From: JANPEF01 sp046596055
GTDB taxonomy: Bacteria; Eisenbacteria; RBG-16-71-46; DASYSL01
DNA length: 25,532 nt
NCBI GenBank assembly: GCA_046596055.1
Contig: JBKJNH010000124.1
Span: forward strand, 1 to 25,532
Reading direction: 5' to 3'
Shown here: positions 15,867 through 23,929 of the stretch, in pieces
Position numbering within the stretch: position 1 is the first letter of the stretch
How the letters are laid out: every line of letters begins with the position of its first letter
Program-made: the position numbers and the translations under genes
Notes under the pieces: model-generated
The model's input: only the letters and a program-made list of their open reading frames with translations
Told to the model about the DNA's origin: nothing
Database searches by the model: none

Positions 15867-16140
15867 TCCACGCACCCGTCATGGATTGAACGCAAGGGGC
15901 CCCGCACCGACCACGATGCGGGGCCCTCGTCCTGCGCGGCGGGTGCCGGCTACCTCCCGCCCTGACTTCCCGGGGCTGGCCCTCGTAGCGGTTCTGGCCG
16001 TTGCCCTGATTGCCGGGCTGGCCCTCGTAACCCTTGAAACCGTTGCCCTGATTTCCGGGCTGACCTTCATAGCCGCTCGAGCCGGTGAGTCCGACTAGCG
16101 ATGCTCCCTGCAGGTACAGGGCGAGGACGATCTTTGCCAT
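15835..16140 (-). CDS. Gly/Gln/Asn-rich repeat peptide, probably frameshifted
   Basis: ATG 16140 with GAGGAG nine bases upstream (CTCCTC on the + strand). The N-terminus MAKIVLALYLQGASLVGLTG could be a weak signal sequence. Three copies of a 14-residue unit follow, starting at residues 24, 38 and 52: YEGQPGNQGNGFKG, YEGQPGNQGNGQNR, YEGQP. In the third copy two extra bases (CCCCGGGAAG against CCCGGCAA) shift the frame. As written the ORF then runs through Arg-rich sequence, the terminator and the broken lipoprotein copy to 15835. Restoring the frame gives a GNQGGR-like ending and a TAG at 15950-15952, just before the terminator. The intact product would be about 62 residues. I recognise no family; the composition is collagen- or silk-like. 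Confidence 0.55.
   Translation of the reverse strand: MAKIVLALYLQGASLVGLTGSSGYEGQPGNQGNGFKGYEGQPGNQGNGQNRYEGQPREVRAGGSRHPPRRTRAPHRGRCGAPCVQSMTGAWTTRGSRSARR
15896..15927. terminator. Two-way hairpin terminator
   Basis: GGGCCCCGCA (15897-15906), loop of ten bases, TGCGGGGCCC (15917-15926), extended by one G-T pair. It sits downstream of the broken lipoprotein copy (+) and of the probable true end of the repeat-peptide gene (-). T-runs are weak on both sides. Confidence 0.6.
15988..16071 (-). repeat. 42-base tandem repeat encoding YEGQPGNQGN units
   Basis: Two full units (16071-16030 and 16029-15988) and a partial third starting at 15987. The units keep TA(T/C)GA(A/G)GG(T/C)CAGCCCGG then AATCAGGGCAACGG; differences are mostly silent, so the peptide sequence seems to be the selected feature. 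Confidence 0.75.
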
Positions 16141-16314
16141 GGTTGAATCTCCTCAGGGGCCTCGTCGCGCGTGGCGACGTGGATTCCGGAGTGGTCGGCG
16201 CAGAAGGGATGTCCAAGTGGGGCTCAGCGTCGCTTGCAAGCGCGCCGGGCGACAAGTCTGGCCCGTGCGAGGGACGAGCCGCAAGCGGCCTCTTCCGCAT
16301 GGGCGCTCGCGACG
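16141..16314. other. Spacer upstream of the repeat-peptide gene
   Basis: It should carry the promoter of the - strand repeat peptide, but no good -35/-10 pair is visible. It contains a perfect 12-base palindrome CGCTTGCAAGCG at 16231-16242, which may be an operator or chance. Confidence 0.4.
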
Positions 16315-16349
16315 ACGAAGGCCCCGCTCGATGCGAGCGGGGCCTTCGT
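16315..16349 (-). terminator. Terminator of rpmB
   Basis: Perfect 16-base stem ACGAAGGCCCCGCTCG (16315-16330), three-base loop, CGAGCGGGGCCTTCGT (16334-16349), 22 bases beyond the rpmB stop. It is a very stable hairpin but lacks a long T-run on the - strand. Confidence 0.8.
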
Positions 16350-16371
16350 GACATCGAATGGTGTGTCGGAA

Positions 16372-16581
16372 CTAGGCGGCGGCAGGCTTCCGGACCGCCT
16401 TCAGCACCTTGCCGGCCTTCAGGCAACGGGTGCAGACCTTCATCTGCTTCGCACGGCCCTGGACCAGCGCACGCACGTTCTGAAGGTTGGGGTTCCAGAC
16501 CCGCCGCGAGATGTTGTGGGCATGGCTGATGCGGTTTCCACGCATCACGCCTTTCCCGCACAGATCACAGGCACGAGCCAC
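16372..16581 (-). CDS. rpmB: Ribosomal protein bL28
   Basis: 69 residues, the usual size of this large-subunit protein. It begins MARACDLCGKGVMRGNRISH, followed by HNISRRVWNPNLQNVRALV and VCTRCLKAGKVLKAV. The two Cys pairs (CDLC and CTRC) form the zinc-binding version of bL28. The start is GTG at 16579-16581 with AAGGAGGA (16593-16586) five bases upstream. It is transcribed alone, with its own promoter and terminator; rpmG is not next to it. It lies just upstream of recG in several bacteria, and recG is nearby here too, although two large genes intervene and the strand differs. Confidence 0.96.
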   Translation of the reverse strand: MARACDLCGKGVMRGNRISHAHNISRRVWNPNLQNVRALVQGRAKQMKVCTRCLKAGKVLKAVRKPAAA

Positions 16582-16652
16582 TTCGTCCTCCTTGCTTCAA
16601 CCGATTGCCGGGGCAACGCCGGGGCCGCCCGGCACGAAACGTCTGACGCGCG

Positions 16653-16682
16653 AGATTAACACGCTTTCGACGGACGTGTAAA
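16653..16682 (-). promoter_or_regulatory. Predicted rpmB promoter
   Basis: On the - strand TTTACA (16682-16677, five of six of the -35 consensus), an 18-base spacer, then TAATCT (16658-16653). It falls in an AT-richer patch between the upstream gene's stop and the rpmB ribosome binding site, leaving a leader of about 65 bases. Confidence 0.45.
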
Positions 16683-16703
16683 GCCGTGCAAACCGTTGTG
16701 GTT

Positions 16704-19430
16704 TCAGCGAATGAGCACGAAGCTCCCGCGCTGGGTCGAACCCCCGCCCTCGACCGAGAAGAGGTAGATCCCGCTCGACACGTCCTGTCCGTTGCGCGAG
16801 ATCAGGTTCCACGCGGCCTGGCCGTCCTCGGGAGTCTCGCTCTGCGGCTTGCCGTTGGTCTGCAGGTCGGTCGGCCGGATCGTCTGCACCAGGTCGCCCG
16901 CGACGGTGAAGATGCGGAGCGTCCACGGAGCCGGCGGCAGGTTCAGGAAGTCGACGTGCGAGCCCGTCGGATCGGTCGGGCTCGGCTCGAGGTCCCAGGC
17001 CGCGCTTCCCCGATACGGGTTCGGGACGACGAAGACCTTCTTGTCCGCATTGCTCGCGATCGACGTGGTGCCGGCCTGCGGCACGACGCCGTCGGCCTCG
17101 CGCGCGACGCGCGCACTCTCGCGCCGGCGCAGCGTTCCCGCCGAGCCGTCGGCGCCGGGCGAACCGGTCGAGTCGACGGCGGTGACGGCGTAGAAGTAGG
17201 TGAAGCCGTTCGCCACCTCGCGATCCTCGTAGCGGTAACGGCCGACCGGATAGTGCGCGACGCGTGCGTCGGGTGTGATGCGCACGCACCGGCACGTCGG
17301 GTCCAGCGCCTCGCGCCGCCCGATCGAGAACAGGGTGTCGCCGCTCGCGGGATCGGTGACCGGCGGCACGTCGATCGGCTGGAGCCGCATCCCCGTCTCG
17401 CGATCGAGCAGCACGGGTGCGATCGGCCGCAGGCCGTCGAGGCGCCCGTCGAAGTCCGTGTCGGTCGAGTCCCACAGCGGGGCGTACGAATCGAAGACCG
17501 CGAGATCCGCGACCAGTTCCCACTGGTCCTCGGCCGGCCCGGTGGTGCCCCGCGGGCGCGTCCAGCCGGCGGCGCGGTACACCTTGTAGCCGCGCACGTC
17601 GAACTTGCCGGCGTTCGGGTCGAGGCCCGCGTTCGTGCGGTCGCCGACGTATTCGCTCGCGTTGTCCCACTCGACGGTCACCCTGCGGTCGCCGGGCGTG
17701 GCGCGCACGTTCGGTCCCCGCGGCGGCGGCTCGATGCGCCAGTGGCGCGGCAGCTTGCCTTTCACGCCGGTGCAGTAGTCGCAGTTGTCGAAGTTCGCCC
17801 AGAACACCTCGCGGTCGGTGACCGTGCGTCCCGTGCCGGAGGAGTCGGCATTGAAGTGACAGTCCTCGACCACGAGCTGGGTGCCGGGAGGCGCGGTGAC
17901 CGGCGTCTCGCGGCCGTTCTCGGGCGGGACCGGCGTGCCGGGCGGGGGCGTCTCGTAGCGCCCGCGATAGGCCTTCTGCACGGCGAGCGCGCCGTCGTAC
18001 ACCGCGCCGTAGCGCGCGCGATTCGGGGCCCCGGGATCGGCCGGGTCGCGCGCCGGGGCGGCGTGATCGATCGGGAAGACGCTGAGGGCCACGGTCGCGA
18101 AGACGCGCTGTCCCGGGCGCAGGCGCGGAAAGGGACCGATCGAGACGAGCCCCGCCCAGTCGGCGACACGACGGCCGTCGGGACCGTCGGTATCGAGGCA
18201 GGTGCCGCGCCGGCAGGGGCCGCCGGCGAGCGCGTCGTAGCGCTCGAGGTCCACCGCCGGCGCGCCGCCCTGGGTGAACGGGATGCCCGGCAGGAAGAAT
18301 TGCTTCGCGTGAAACCCGACCGTTCGCGGGGCGGTGCCGAACCGGAGGTCCGTCGTGTGGTCGAGCAGCAGGAACGAGCTCGCTCCGGGCGAGAGCCCGC
18401 CGTCACCGTCGTCGTCGATCACGGTGAAGCCACGCGTCGAGATCGAGCTGCGCACGCAGAAGCCCCCCGGGTGCGTGGGGTCGGTGCGCGCGTCGTAGCG
18501 CGGGTCCTCGCGGTCGACGACCTCGCTCAGCGTCTGGTCGGGCACGTCGGGCTCGATCATGTCGTCGCGCCAGTAGCCCTCGCGCGCCAGCGGTCCCACG
18601 TCGGGATCGACGAAGAACCCGACGTAGACCGAGTCGAGGGTCTCCGTTCCCCCGTTCGTGATCTCGTAGGTGACCGCCGCGGCATTCTCGACGTCGGGTC
18701 CGGTGAACGAGTGCACGGTCTGGCGCACGCGCAGGCCGAGCGGCAGGTGCGGCTCGGCGAAGTTCGAGTTCGTCGCCTGCGGCGTGTCGTCGCTCATCGC
18801 GAACGTGTAGGTACGCTGGCCGATCGCTGCGAAGTCCTCGTCGATCGCGCCGTCGCCGTCGTCGTCGTGCCCGTCGAGGAACTCCTCGTCGTAGCGACCG
18901 TCGCCGTCATCGTCGACTTCGCGCAGGCCCTGCGGAGCGCCTTCGTACGACTCGTAGATGCGGTCCACCGGGTCGAGCGTCGGCGGGCGCCACTCCGTCG
19001 ATTGGCTCACGCGATAGCGTCGCCCCGCGTCGACCTCGCCGGGGCGCACGGCGCCGACCCACAGGCCCCAGTAATAGAGGTACTCGACGCCCGACGGCCC
19101 GGGCCACTGGGATGCGGGGTCGGACGACAGCGCGGGATAGGCGTTGCCCATGATCCCGATGTTCGTCGTCTTCATCCACAGGCGGCCCGCCGACGTGATG
19201 CGACCGGGCCCGCCGATCTCGGGCACTGCCTGCGGTCGCAGGGGCGTGCGTGGGCGCGAAGCCGCGCTTGCAGGCGCGCCGGGTTCGGTGGGGGCCTCGG
19301 GCGCCATCGCCGGAAGCCCTTCGAGGCCGCGGCCGCGTGCGAGCCCCGCCGGCAGGCCGACGGCGAGCACCCCACCCATCGCGAGCCCGGCGCACAATCC
19401 GCCGAATCGCCGCGCGATCGAGCGGCTCAT
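16704..19430 (-). CDS. Large secreted protein with Asp-rich loops, fibronectin-like region and C-terminal FlgD-like/sorting domain
   Basis: 908 residues. The signal peptide is visible in the first 33 (RRFGGLCAGLAMGGVLAVGL). Residues 171-200 hold two DDDGDG loops (EVDDDGDGRYDEEF and HDDDGDGAIDEDF), with a third at about 339-344; these are typical calcium-binding thrombospondin-3/EF-loop patterns. A fibronectin-III-like region spans about 570-750 (RRVTVEWDNASEY, GYKVYRAAG, FTYFYAVTAVDSTG). The C-terminus from about 795 reads KKVFVVPNPYRGSAAWD, then WTLRIFTVAGDLVQTI, WNLISRNGQDVSSGIYLFSV and GSFVLIR, a domain typical of FCB-group surface proteins. The ATG at 19430 overlaps the stop of the preceding lipoprotein gene by four bases, so the pair is coupled. 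Probable role: exported or surface-attached protein; the substrate is unknown. Confidence 0.85.
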   Translation of the reverse strand: MSRSIARRFGGLCAGLAMGGVLAVGLPAGLARGRGLEGLPAMAPEAPTEPGAPASAASRPRTPLRPQAVPEIGGPGRITSAGRLWMKTTNIGIMGNAYPALSSDPASQWPGPSGVEYLYYWGLWVGAVRPGEVDAGRRYRVSQSTEWRPPTLDPVDRIYESYEGAPQGLREVDDDGDGRYDEEFLDGHDDDGDGAIDEDFAAIGQRTYTFAMSDDTPQATNSNFAEPHLPLGLRVRQTVHSFTGPDVENAAAVTYEITNGGTETLDSVYVGFFVDPDVGPLAREGYWRDDMIEPDVPDQTLSEVVDREDPRYDARTDPTHPGGFCVRSSISTRGFTVIDDDGDGGLSPGASSFLLLDHTTDLRFGTAPRTVGFHAKQFFLPGIPFTQGGAPAVDLERYDALAGGPCRRGTCLDTDGPDGRRVADWAGLVSIGPFPRLRPGQRVFATVALSVFPIDHAAPARDPADPGAPNRARYGAVYDGALAVQKAYRGRYETPPPGTPVPPENGRETPVTAPPGTQLVVEDCHFNADSSGTGRTVTDREVFWANFDNCDYCTGVKGKLPRHWRIEPPPRGPNVRATPGDRRVTVEWDNASEYVGDRTNAGLDPNAGKFDVRGYKVYRAAGWTRPRGTTGPAEDQWELVADLAVFDSYAPLWDSTDTDFDGRLDGLRPIAPVLLDRETGMRLQPIDVPPVTDPASGDTLFSIGRREALDPTCRCVRITPDARVAHYPVGRYRYEDREVANGFTYFYAVTAVDSTGSPGADGSAGTLRRRESARVAREADGVVPQAGTTSIASNADKKVFVVPNPYRGSAAWDLEPSPTDPTGSHVDFLNLPPAPWTLRIFTVAGDLVQTIRPTDLQTNGKPQSETPEDGQAAWNLISRNGQDVSSGIYLFSVEGGGSTQRGSFVLIR

Positions 19431-21742
19431 CGCGAGGCCCCCGGGCCCCGGCGTTCGCTCGCCGGCAGGGGATCGACGCCGAGCACGCGCATCACCGCGT
19501 GCACCGCGGCGCGGGCCTCGTCGCGGTGGAACGAGTGGAGGGGAAAACCGAACCACACCACCTCGCCGTGCTCGCTCCCGTAGTAGTGGATCGCGTTCGG
19601 CATGCCGTCGCTCAGCGCGCCCGGTCCGGCGCCGCTGTAGTCGCGCGCCTGCAGCAGGTAGAGCGTGTCGAGCACGGCGCGCTGCGCGGCTCCCGTGCCC
19701 TCGGTGATCACGTTGGGCTTCGAGACGTACCACGTCTGGTTGATCGAGCGCTGGTTCACGTCGGGGTTCGCGCCACGGAACGTGTCGAGCGTGAGGTGCG
19801 GCAGAGCGGACCAGCGCAGCGCCGTGCGCTCGGCGCCCGGTCCGATCCGCGGGTCGTGCGCCCGGTCCGTGTCCGACGCCGGGCCGCGGAACGGGGGCAG
19901 GTAGGGGATCGCCCCGCGCAGCTGCTCGAGCCGGGTGAACGAGATCGATGCCGTGCCGGCCGTGTTCATCTCGGAGCGCAGGTGCAGGTAGTCGTGGAGG
20001 AAGTTGCCCTGGCGCAGCACGTACTGGCGCGCGTTCGCCGGCGAGCTCGAGTACGGAATGAACGGGGCCGGCGGAAGGAAGCCGTTGCCGATGCACGCGG
20101 GGGCGCCCTCGCCGAACAGGAACAGTTTCCCGCCCTGGCGCAAGTACGCCGCAAGCGTGTTGAGGCGCCCGCTGGTGTTGATCTGCACGAGCGCGTTGTT
20201 CTGCCCCGACGCCCGATTGTCGGCGTACCACGCCACGACGCGGTAGCGTCCCAGTCGCTCGAGCGTGATGTCGGTCAGTCGTGCCGAGCGCCAGTCGAGC
20301 GTGTCGTAGGGGAGGCCGGCGAATGCGCCCGGCACGGTCGTTCCGCCCAGCAGGCGGTCGGGAACGCCGCCGACCGCGAAGTGGAACGTGTCCTGCTCGG
20401 CCTCGGTCGGATAGGGGTTCGCCGGCGAGTACGACAGCGTGCCGTCCATGTCGTCGATCACCAGCAGCGGGTTCTCGAACGTCGGCCGGATGACGTTCAT
20501 GCGCAGAGTGAACAGCGACACGAAGCCAAGGTCGTCGCGCGCCTCGACGTACATGAAGTGCGTGCGGGTCGTGTCCGCGCTGCCCGCGAACGGCCCGACC
20601 CCGGCCGACGTCTCGCTGATCGACCACGTGCTCCAGCGGTTGATGTCGAAGTCGTCGGCGCGCGGGGTCTCGTCCGTGATGTCGCCGCCTGCGAGGTCGA
20701 GCGCCCAGCGGTAACCCGTGATCGTCGAACCGGTGTTTGCCAGTGCCGACCAGCGGAACCCGACGCGCACGCCCTCGGGCACCTCGATCGTCGGGATGCG
20801 CGACGGATCGAGGCTGATTCCGCCGGTGGTCTGGGTGCGGCTGAAGAACTCGTTGGCCAGCGTGATGCGCGGGCCCAGGTTCCTGAGCTGGGGGCGGAAC
20901 AGGAGCACGTTTGCGTCGCGCAGGAAGCGCTGCGTCGTCGCCCCCGCGCCGTCGACGGCGACGACCGCGAACAGGTGTAGGGCGTCGACCGACAGCCCCT
21001 CGTAGGCGCGCGCGACCGTCGCCGCATCCCAGGTCTCCCAGCCGACGAAGCCCGCCAGCGCCTCGCGCGCGAAGTACTCCTGGATCTGCGCGGCGGTGAC
21101 GAGTTCGGGCTGGACGGGGCGGACTGCCGTCGCGAGCACGAGGCGGATGCGATAGCCGACCGGTCCGGCGCCGTCGATCGCGTCCGAGTCGATGCCGCGC
21201 CAGCGAACCGTGACGGACGTGCGCGTCGAGGTGGGCTGCTGGCGGTTGGGGATCGGCGCGGTGATGAACGCCTCGGGCGAGACGGTGCGCGACGTGAACG
21301 AGCGCGAAACTCGCGGCGAGGCGTCGCCGATCCCGTCGATCGCGCGCAGCACGAACGTGTGAGCGTCGCGCGAATACGCGACCGTTCCGGCCGGCGGCAC
21401 GGGGCTCGACGGCGAGGTCGACGGCAGCGCGAGATCGAGAGTGAACGCCGTGGTCGCAATCCACGCCGTGTCGGCGTCCGGCGCCGGATCGAGCGCGTAC
21501 TCAAATCGCTCGATGCGTCCGTCGGGGTCGTAGCCGGACCACGAAAGCGCGACCTGGTAGTTGGTCTCGCTGAGCGGGCGGGGGGCTGCGGTGAGGCGCA
21601 CTTCCGGGCGCAGGTTGGGCAGGGCCGTACCGCCCGGATCCGAACCACATCCCGGAAGGAGCAGGGCGACGACCGCAGCCACGAGGGCGCCGGTCCTGGG
21701 GGGGGCGAAGGTCGAGGGCGTCGGGCGCATGGTGTCCGGCAT
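19427..21742 (-). CDS. Large predicted lipoprotein with fibronectin-like modules
   Basis: 771 residues from ATG 21742 (or 767 from ATG 21730). A hydrophobic stretch GALVAAVVALLLPGC ends in a lipobox with Cys32. Next comes a fibronectin-type module (EVRLTAAPRPLSETNYQVAL, WSGYDPDGRIERFEYAL), a second one near PTSTRTSVTVRWRGIDSDA and a third around VRVGFRWSALANTGSTITGY. The C-terminal half opens with NPLLVIDDMDGTLSY and includes LNTLAAYLRQGGKLFLFGEG, HYYGSEHGEVVWFGFPLHSF and AVHAVMRVLG. This resembles the glutamine-amidotransferase-like fold used as a non-catalytic domain in some surface proteins; that is inference. It is the first gene of a two-gene unit with the 908-residue secreted protein. 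No ribosome binding site is seen; the divergent recG gene starts 60 bases away. Confidence 0.82.
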   Translation of the reverse strand: MPDTMRPTPSTFAPPRTGALVAAVVALLLPGCGSDPGGTALPNLRPEVRLTAAPRPLSETNYQVALSWSGYDPDGRIERFEYALDPAPDADTAWIATTAFTLDLALPSTSPSSPVPPAGTVAYSRDAHTFVLRAIDGIGDASPRVSRSFTSRTVSPEAFITAPIPNRQQPTSTRTSVTVRWRGIDSDAIDGAGPVGYRIRLVLATAVRPVQPELVTAAQIQEYFAREALAGFVGWETWDAATVARAYEGLSVDALHLFAVVAVDGAGATTQRFLRDANVLLFRPQLRNLGPRITLANEFFSRTQTTGGISLDPSRIPTIEVPEGVRVGFRWSALANTGSTITGYRWALDLAGGDITDETPRADDFDINRWSTWSISETSAGVGPFAGSADTTRTHFMYVEARDDLGFVSLFTLRMNVIRPTFENPLLVIDDMDGTLSYSPANPYPTEAEQDTFHFAVGGVPDRLLGGTTVPGAFAGLPYDTLDWRSARLTDITLERLGRYRVVAWYADNRASGQNNALVQINTSGRLNTLAAYLRQGGKLFLFGEGAPACIGNGFLPPAPFIPYSSSPANARQYVLRQGNFLHDYLHLRSEMNTAGTASISFTRLEQLRGAIPYLPPFRGPASDTDRAHDPRIGPGAERTALRWSALPHLTLDTFRGANPDVNQRSINQTWYVSKPNVITEGTGAAQRAVLDTLYLLQARDYSGAGPGALSDGMPNAIHYYGSEHGEVVWFGFPLHSFHRDEARAAVHAVMRVLGVDPLPASERRGPGASR

Positions 21743-21802
21743 GGCGAACCCGCAGTCTACCACGCCGGAAGCGGCACCGGCCTGTGCTAACGTGATGCGG
21801 CC
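21743..21802. promoter_or_regulatory. 60-base divergent promoter region
   Basis: It lies between the lipoprotein gene (-) and recG (+). The - strand has TAGACT (21759-21754) as a possible -10; the + strand has TGC-TAACGT (21785-21793), an extended -10-like element fitting TANNNT. Neither has a good -35. Both would start transcription within a few bases of the start codons. Confidence 0.3.
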
Positions 21803-23929
21803 ATGCCCGTTCCCGCTTCGTCCCGCGCGCTTCGCCCCGAGCGGACGACCCCCGTCCAATTCCTCGCCGGGGTCGGCCCGCGTCGCGCGGCGCTGCTCGA
21901 GAAGCTGGGCGTCCGCATTCTCGACGACCTCCTCCTGCACGTGCCGCGCGAGTACCTCGACGCGCGGCAGGTGCGGACGATCGCGAGCCTGCGGCCGGAC
22001 GAACTCGCGACCGTCGTCGGCGTCGTCGGCGCGCACGAGGTGCGGAGTGCGCGCGGTCGCTCCGACCTGCGCCTGCGCGTCGTCGATGCGACCGGTACGC
22101 TGGGCGTGATCTTCTTCGGCCAGGGGTTCCTCGCCCGCGCCCTGCCCGAGGGCGCGACCGTTGCGCTGATCGGCCAGCTCACGCCCGGTCCGGGGCGCAC
22201 CTTCGCCAACCCGCTGTTCGAAGTGCTGCCCGACGACGCGACCGCGCAACTGGCCGCCGGGCGCATCGTGCCGCGACACGCGCTCACCGCCGGCGTCTCG
22301 GGACGGCAGCTGCGCGCGTGGATTCGCGCCGCGCTCGACGCCACCGCCGCGGATCTCGTCGCCGCCGATCCTTTGCCGAGCGAACTGCGCGCGCGCCTCG
22401 AGTTGCCCGGCCTCGCCGCCGCGCTCGAGGCGGTGCACTTTCCGCCGGACCTCGTCGCCGCCGAACGCGCGCGTCGCCGCCTTGCCTTCGACGAGTTGCT
22501 CGCCGTGCAACTGGTGCTCGCCGTGCGCCGCCGCGCCCGCCAGGAGAGCGGCGCCGGCCTCGTGACCTCGCGCGGGGTCGCGCGCGCGAAGGCGGCGATC
22601 GCGGCGCTGCCGTTCGCGCCGACCGGGGCACAGAAGCGCGCCGTCAACGAGATCGTGCTCGACATGCGCGAGCCGCGCTCGATGCACCGCATGCTGGTGG
22701 GGGACGTGGGCACGGGAAAGACCGTGGTTGCGCTGCTCGCCGCAGCCTGCGCGGCCGAGGCGGGCTTCCAGGTCGCGTTCATGGCGCCGACCGAGATCCT
22801 GGCCGAGCAGCACTTCCGCACGCTCGGATCACTTGGCGCGGCCGCGGGGCTCGTCGTGGCGCGCTGGACCGGCTCGACCGGCGCGGCCGAGCGGCGCGAA
22901 CTGAAGAAGCGCCTGGCGCTCGCGCCGGACGACCCGCATCGCATCGACGTGCTCGTCGGCACGCACGCGCTGCTCGAGCCCGACGTGCCGCTGCCGCGCC
23001 TGGGGCTGGTCGTCGTCGACGAGCAGCATCGCTTCGGCGTGCGCCAGCGCGCGGCGCTCGCGGGCAAGGGACAGGGCTTTCCGGACGTGCTGGTGATGAC
23101 GGCAACGCCGATCCCGCGCACGCTGGCGCTGGCGCTGTTCGGCGACCTCGACGTCACCGTGCTCGGCGAGCGGCCCGCCGATCGCAAGCCCATCGTGACG
23201 CGCGTCATCGACGAGCCGCGGCGGGAGGAGCTGTACGGGTTTCTCGCCACCGAGCTCGCACGCGGCCGCCAGGCCTACGTCGTCTACCCGCTGGTCGAGG
23301 AGAGCGAGAAGAGCGAGCTGCGCGCCGCGACCGCGATGATCGCGAACCTGGCACGGCACCCGAAGCTCGCGGCGTTCCGCTGGGCGCTGCTGCACGGCCG
23401 CATGAAGCCCGCCGAGAAGGACGCCGTCATGAAGGAGTTCGCGGCCGGGGCGATCGACGGGCTGGTGGCCACCACCGTCATTGAAGTCGGCGTCGACGTC
23501 CCCAACGCGACCGTGATGGTCGTGGAGCATGCCGAGCGCTTCGGACTCACCCAGTTGCACCAGTTGCGCGGTCGCGTCGGTCGCGGCGCCGAACGCTCGA
23601 CGTGCCTGCTGGTGGCGGGGCCGCGCGCCTCGGCCGAAGCGCGGGGGCGGCTTGCGCTCCTGGCGCGCAGCGACGACGGCTTTCACCTGGCCGAGGAGGA
23701 CCTGCGCGCGCGCGGGGCCGGCGAGCTGTGGGGCGCACGCCAGACCGGCCTTCCCGAGTTCCGGATCGCCGACCTGGCGCGCGACCTCGACCTGGTCGAG
23801 ACCGCGCGCGACGCGGCGCAGGCCATGATCGCGGCGGACCCACAACTGTTCGCCCGTGAACACGCGCTGCTGCGCGAGCGCCTGCTGCGCAGGTTCGCCG
23901 AGGAGCTGTCGTGGCGGGCGACCGGATGA
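21803..23929 (+). CDS. recG: ATP-dependent DNA helicase RecG
   Basis: Superfamily 2 helicase that reverses stalled forks and migrates Holliday junctions. 708 residues, near the normal length. The N-terminal part has FLAGVGPRRAALLEKLGV, a helix-hairpin-helix-like start, then the wedge OB domain (about 55-150: ELATVVGVVGAHEVRSARGR ... TLGVIFFGQGFL). The motor motifs are all present: GDVGTGKT (300-307, Lys306), FMAPTEILAEQH, GTHALLE, DEQH (406-409), MTATPIPRTLALALFGDLDV, LHGRMKPAEKD, VATTVIEVGVDVPNA and QLRGRVGRG. The usual C-terminal domain follows. No ribosome binding site precedes the ATG. The TGA overlaps the ATG of the next gene. Confidence 0.97.
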   Translation: MPVPASSRALRPERTTPVQFLAGVGPRRAALLEKLGVRILDDLLLHVPREYLDARQVRTIASLRPDELATVVGVVGAHEVRSARGRSDLRLRVVDATGTLGVIFFGQGFLARALPEGATVALIGQLTPGPGRTFANPLFEVLPDDATAQLAAGRIVPRHALTAGVSGRQLRAWIRAALDATAADLVAADPLPSELRARLELPGLAAALEAVHFPPDLVAAERARRRLAFDELLAVQLVLAVRRRARQESGAGLVTSRGVARAKAAIAALPFAPTGAQKRAVNEIVLDMREPRSMHRMLVGDVGTGKTVVALLAAACAAEAGFQVAFMAPTEILAEQHFRTLGSLGAAAGLVVARWTGSTGAAERRELKKRLALAPDDPHRIDVLVGTHALLEPDVPLPRLGLVVVDEQHRFGVRQRAALAGKGQGFPDVLVMTATPIPRTLALALFGDLDVTVLGERPADRKPIVTRVIDEPRREELYGFLATELARGRQAYVVYPLVEESEKSELRAATAMIANLARHPKLAAFRWALLHGRMKPAEKDAVMKEFAAGAIDGLVATTVIEVGVDVPNATVMVVEHAERFGLTQLHQLRGRVGRGAERSTCLLVAGPRASAEARGRLALLARSDDGFHLAEEDLRARGAGELWGARQTGLPEFRIADLARDLDLVETARDAAQAMIAADPQLFAREHALLRERLLRRFAEELSWRATG

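Noticed and set aside
15972..16071. CRISPR-like or mobile repeat
   Set aside because: The 42-base units are in phase with a reading frame, have no spacers between them, and vary at silent sites; this is a coding repeat.
16683..16706. Short hairpin AAACC-ACAAC-GGTTT after the 908-residue gene stop as terminator
   Set aside because: Only five base pairs, no T-run; too weak to call.
16686..20980. Long + strand ORFs opposite the two large surface-protein genes
   Set aside because: Arg/Val/His-rich shadows with no signal peptide, motifs or ribosome binding sites; the - strand genes have signal peptides and recognisable domains.
19431..21464. Extension of the 908-residue protein frame upstream to 21464
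   Set aside because: That part is Arg-rich and lies in another frame of the lipoprotein gene; the signal peptide starting at 19430 and the ATGA overlap define the true start.
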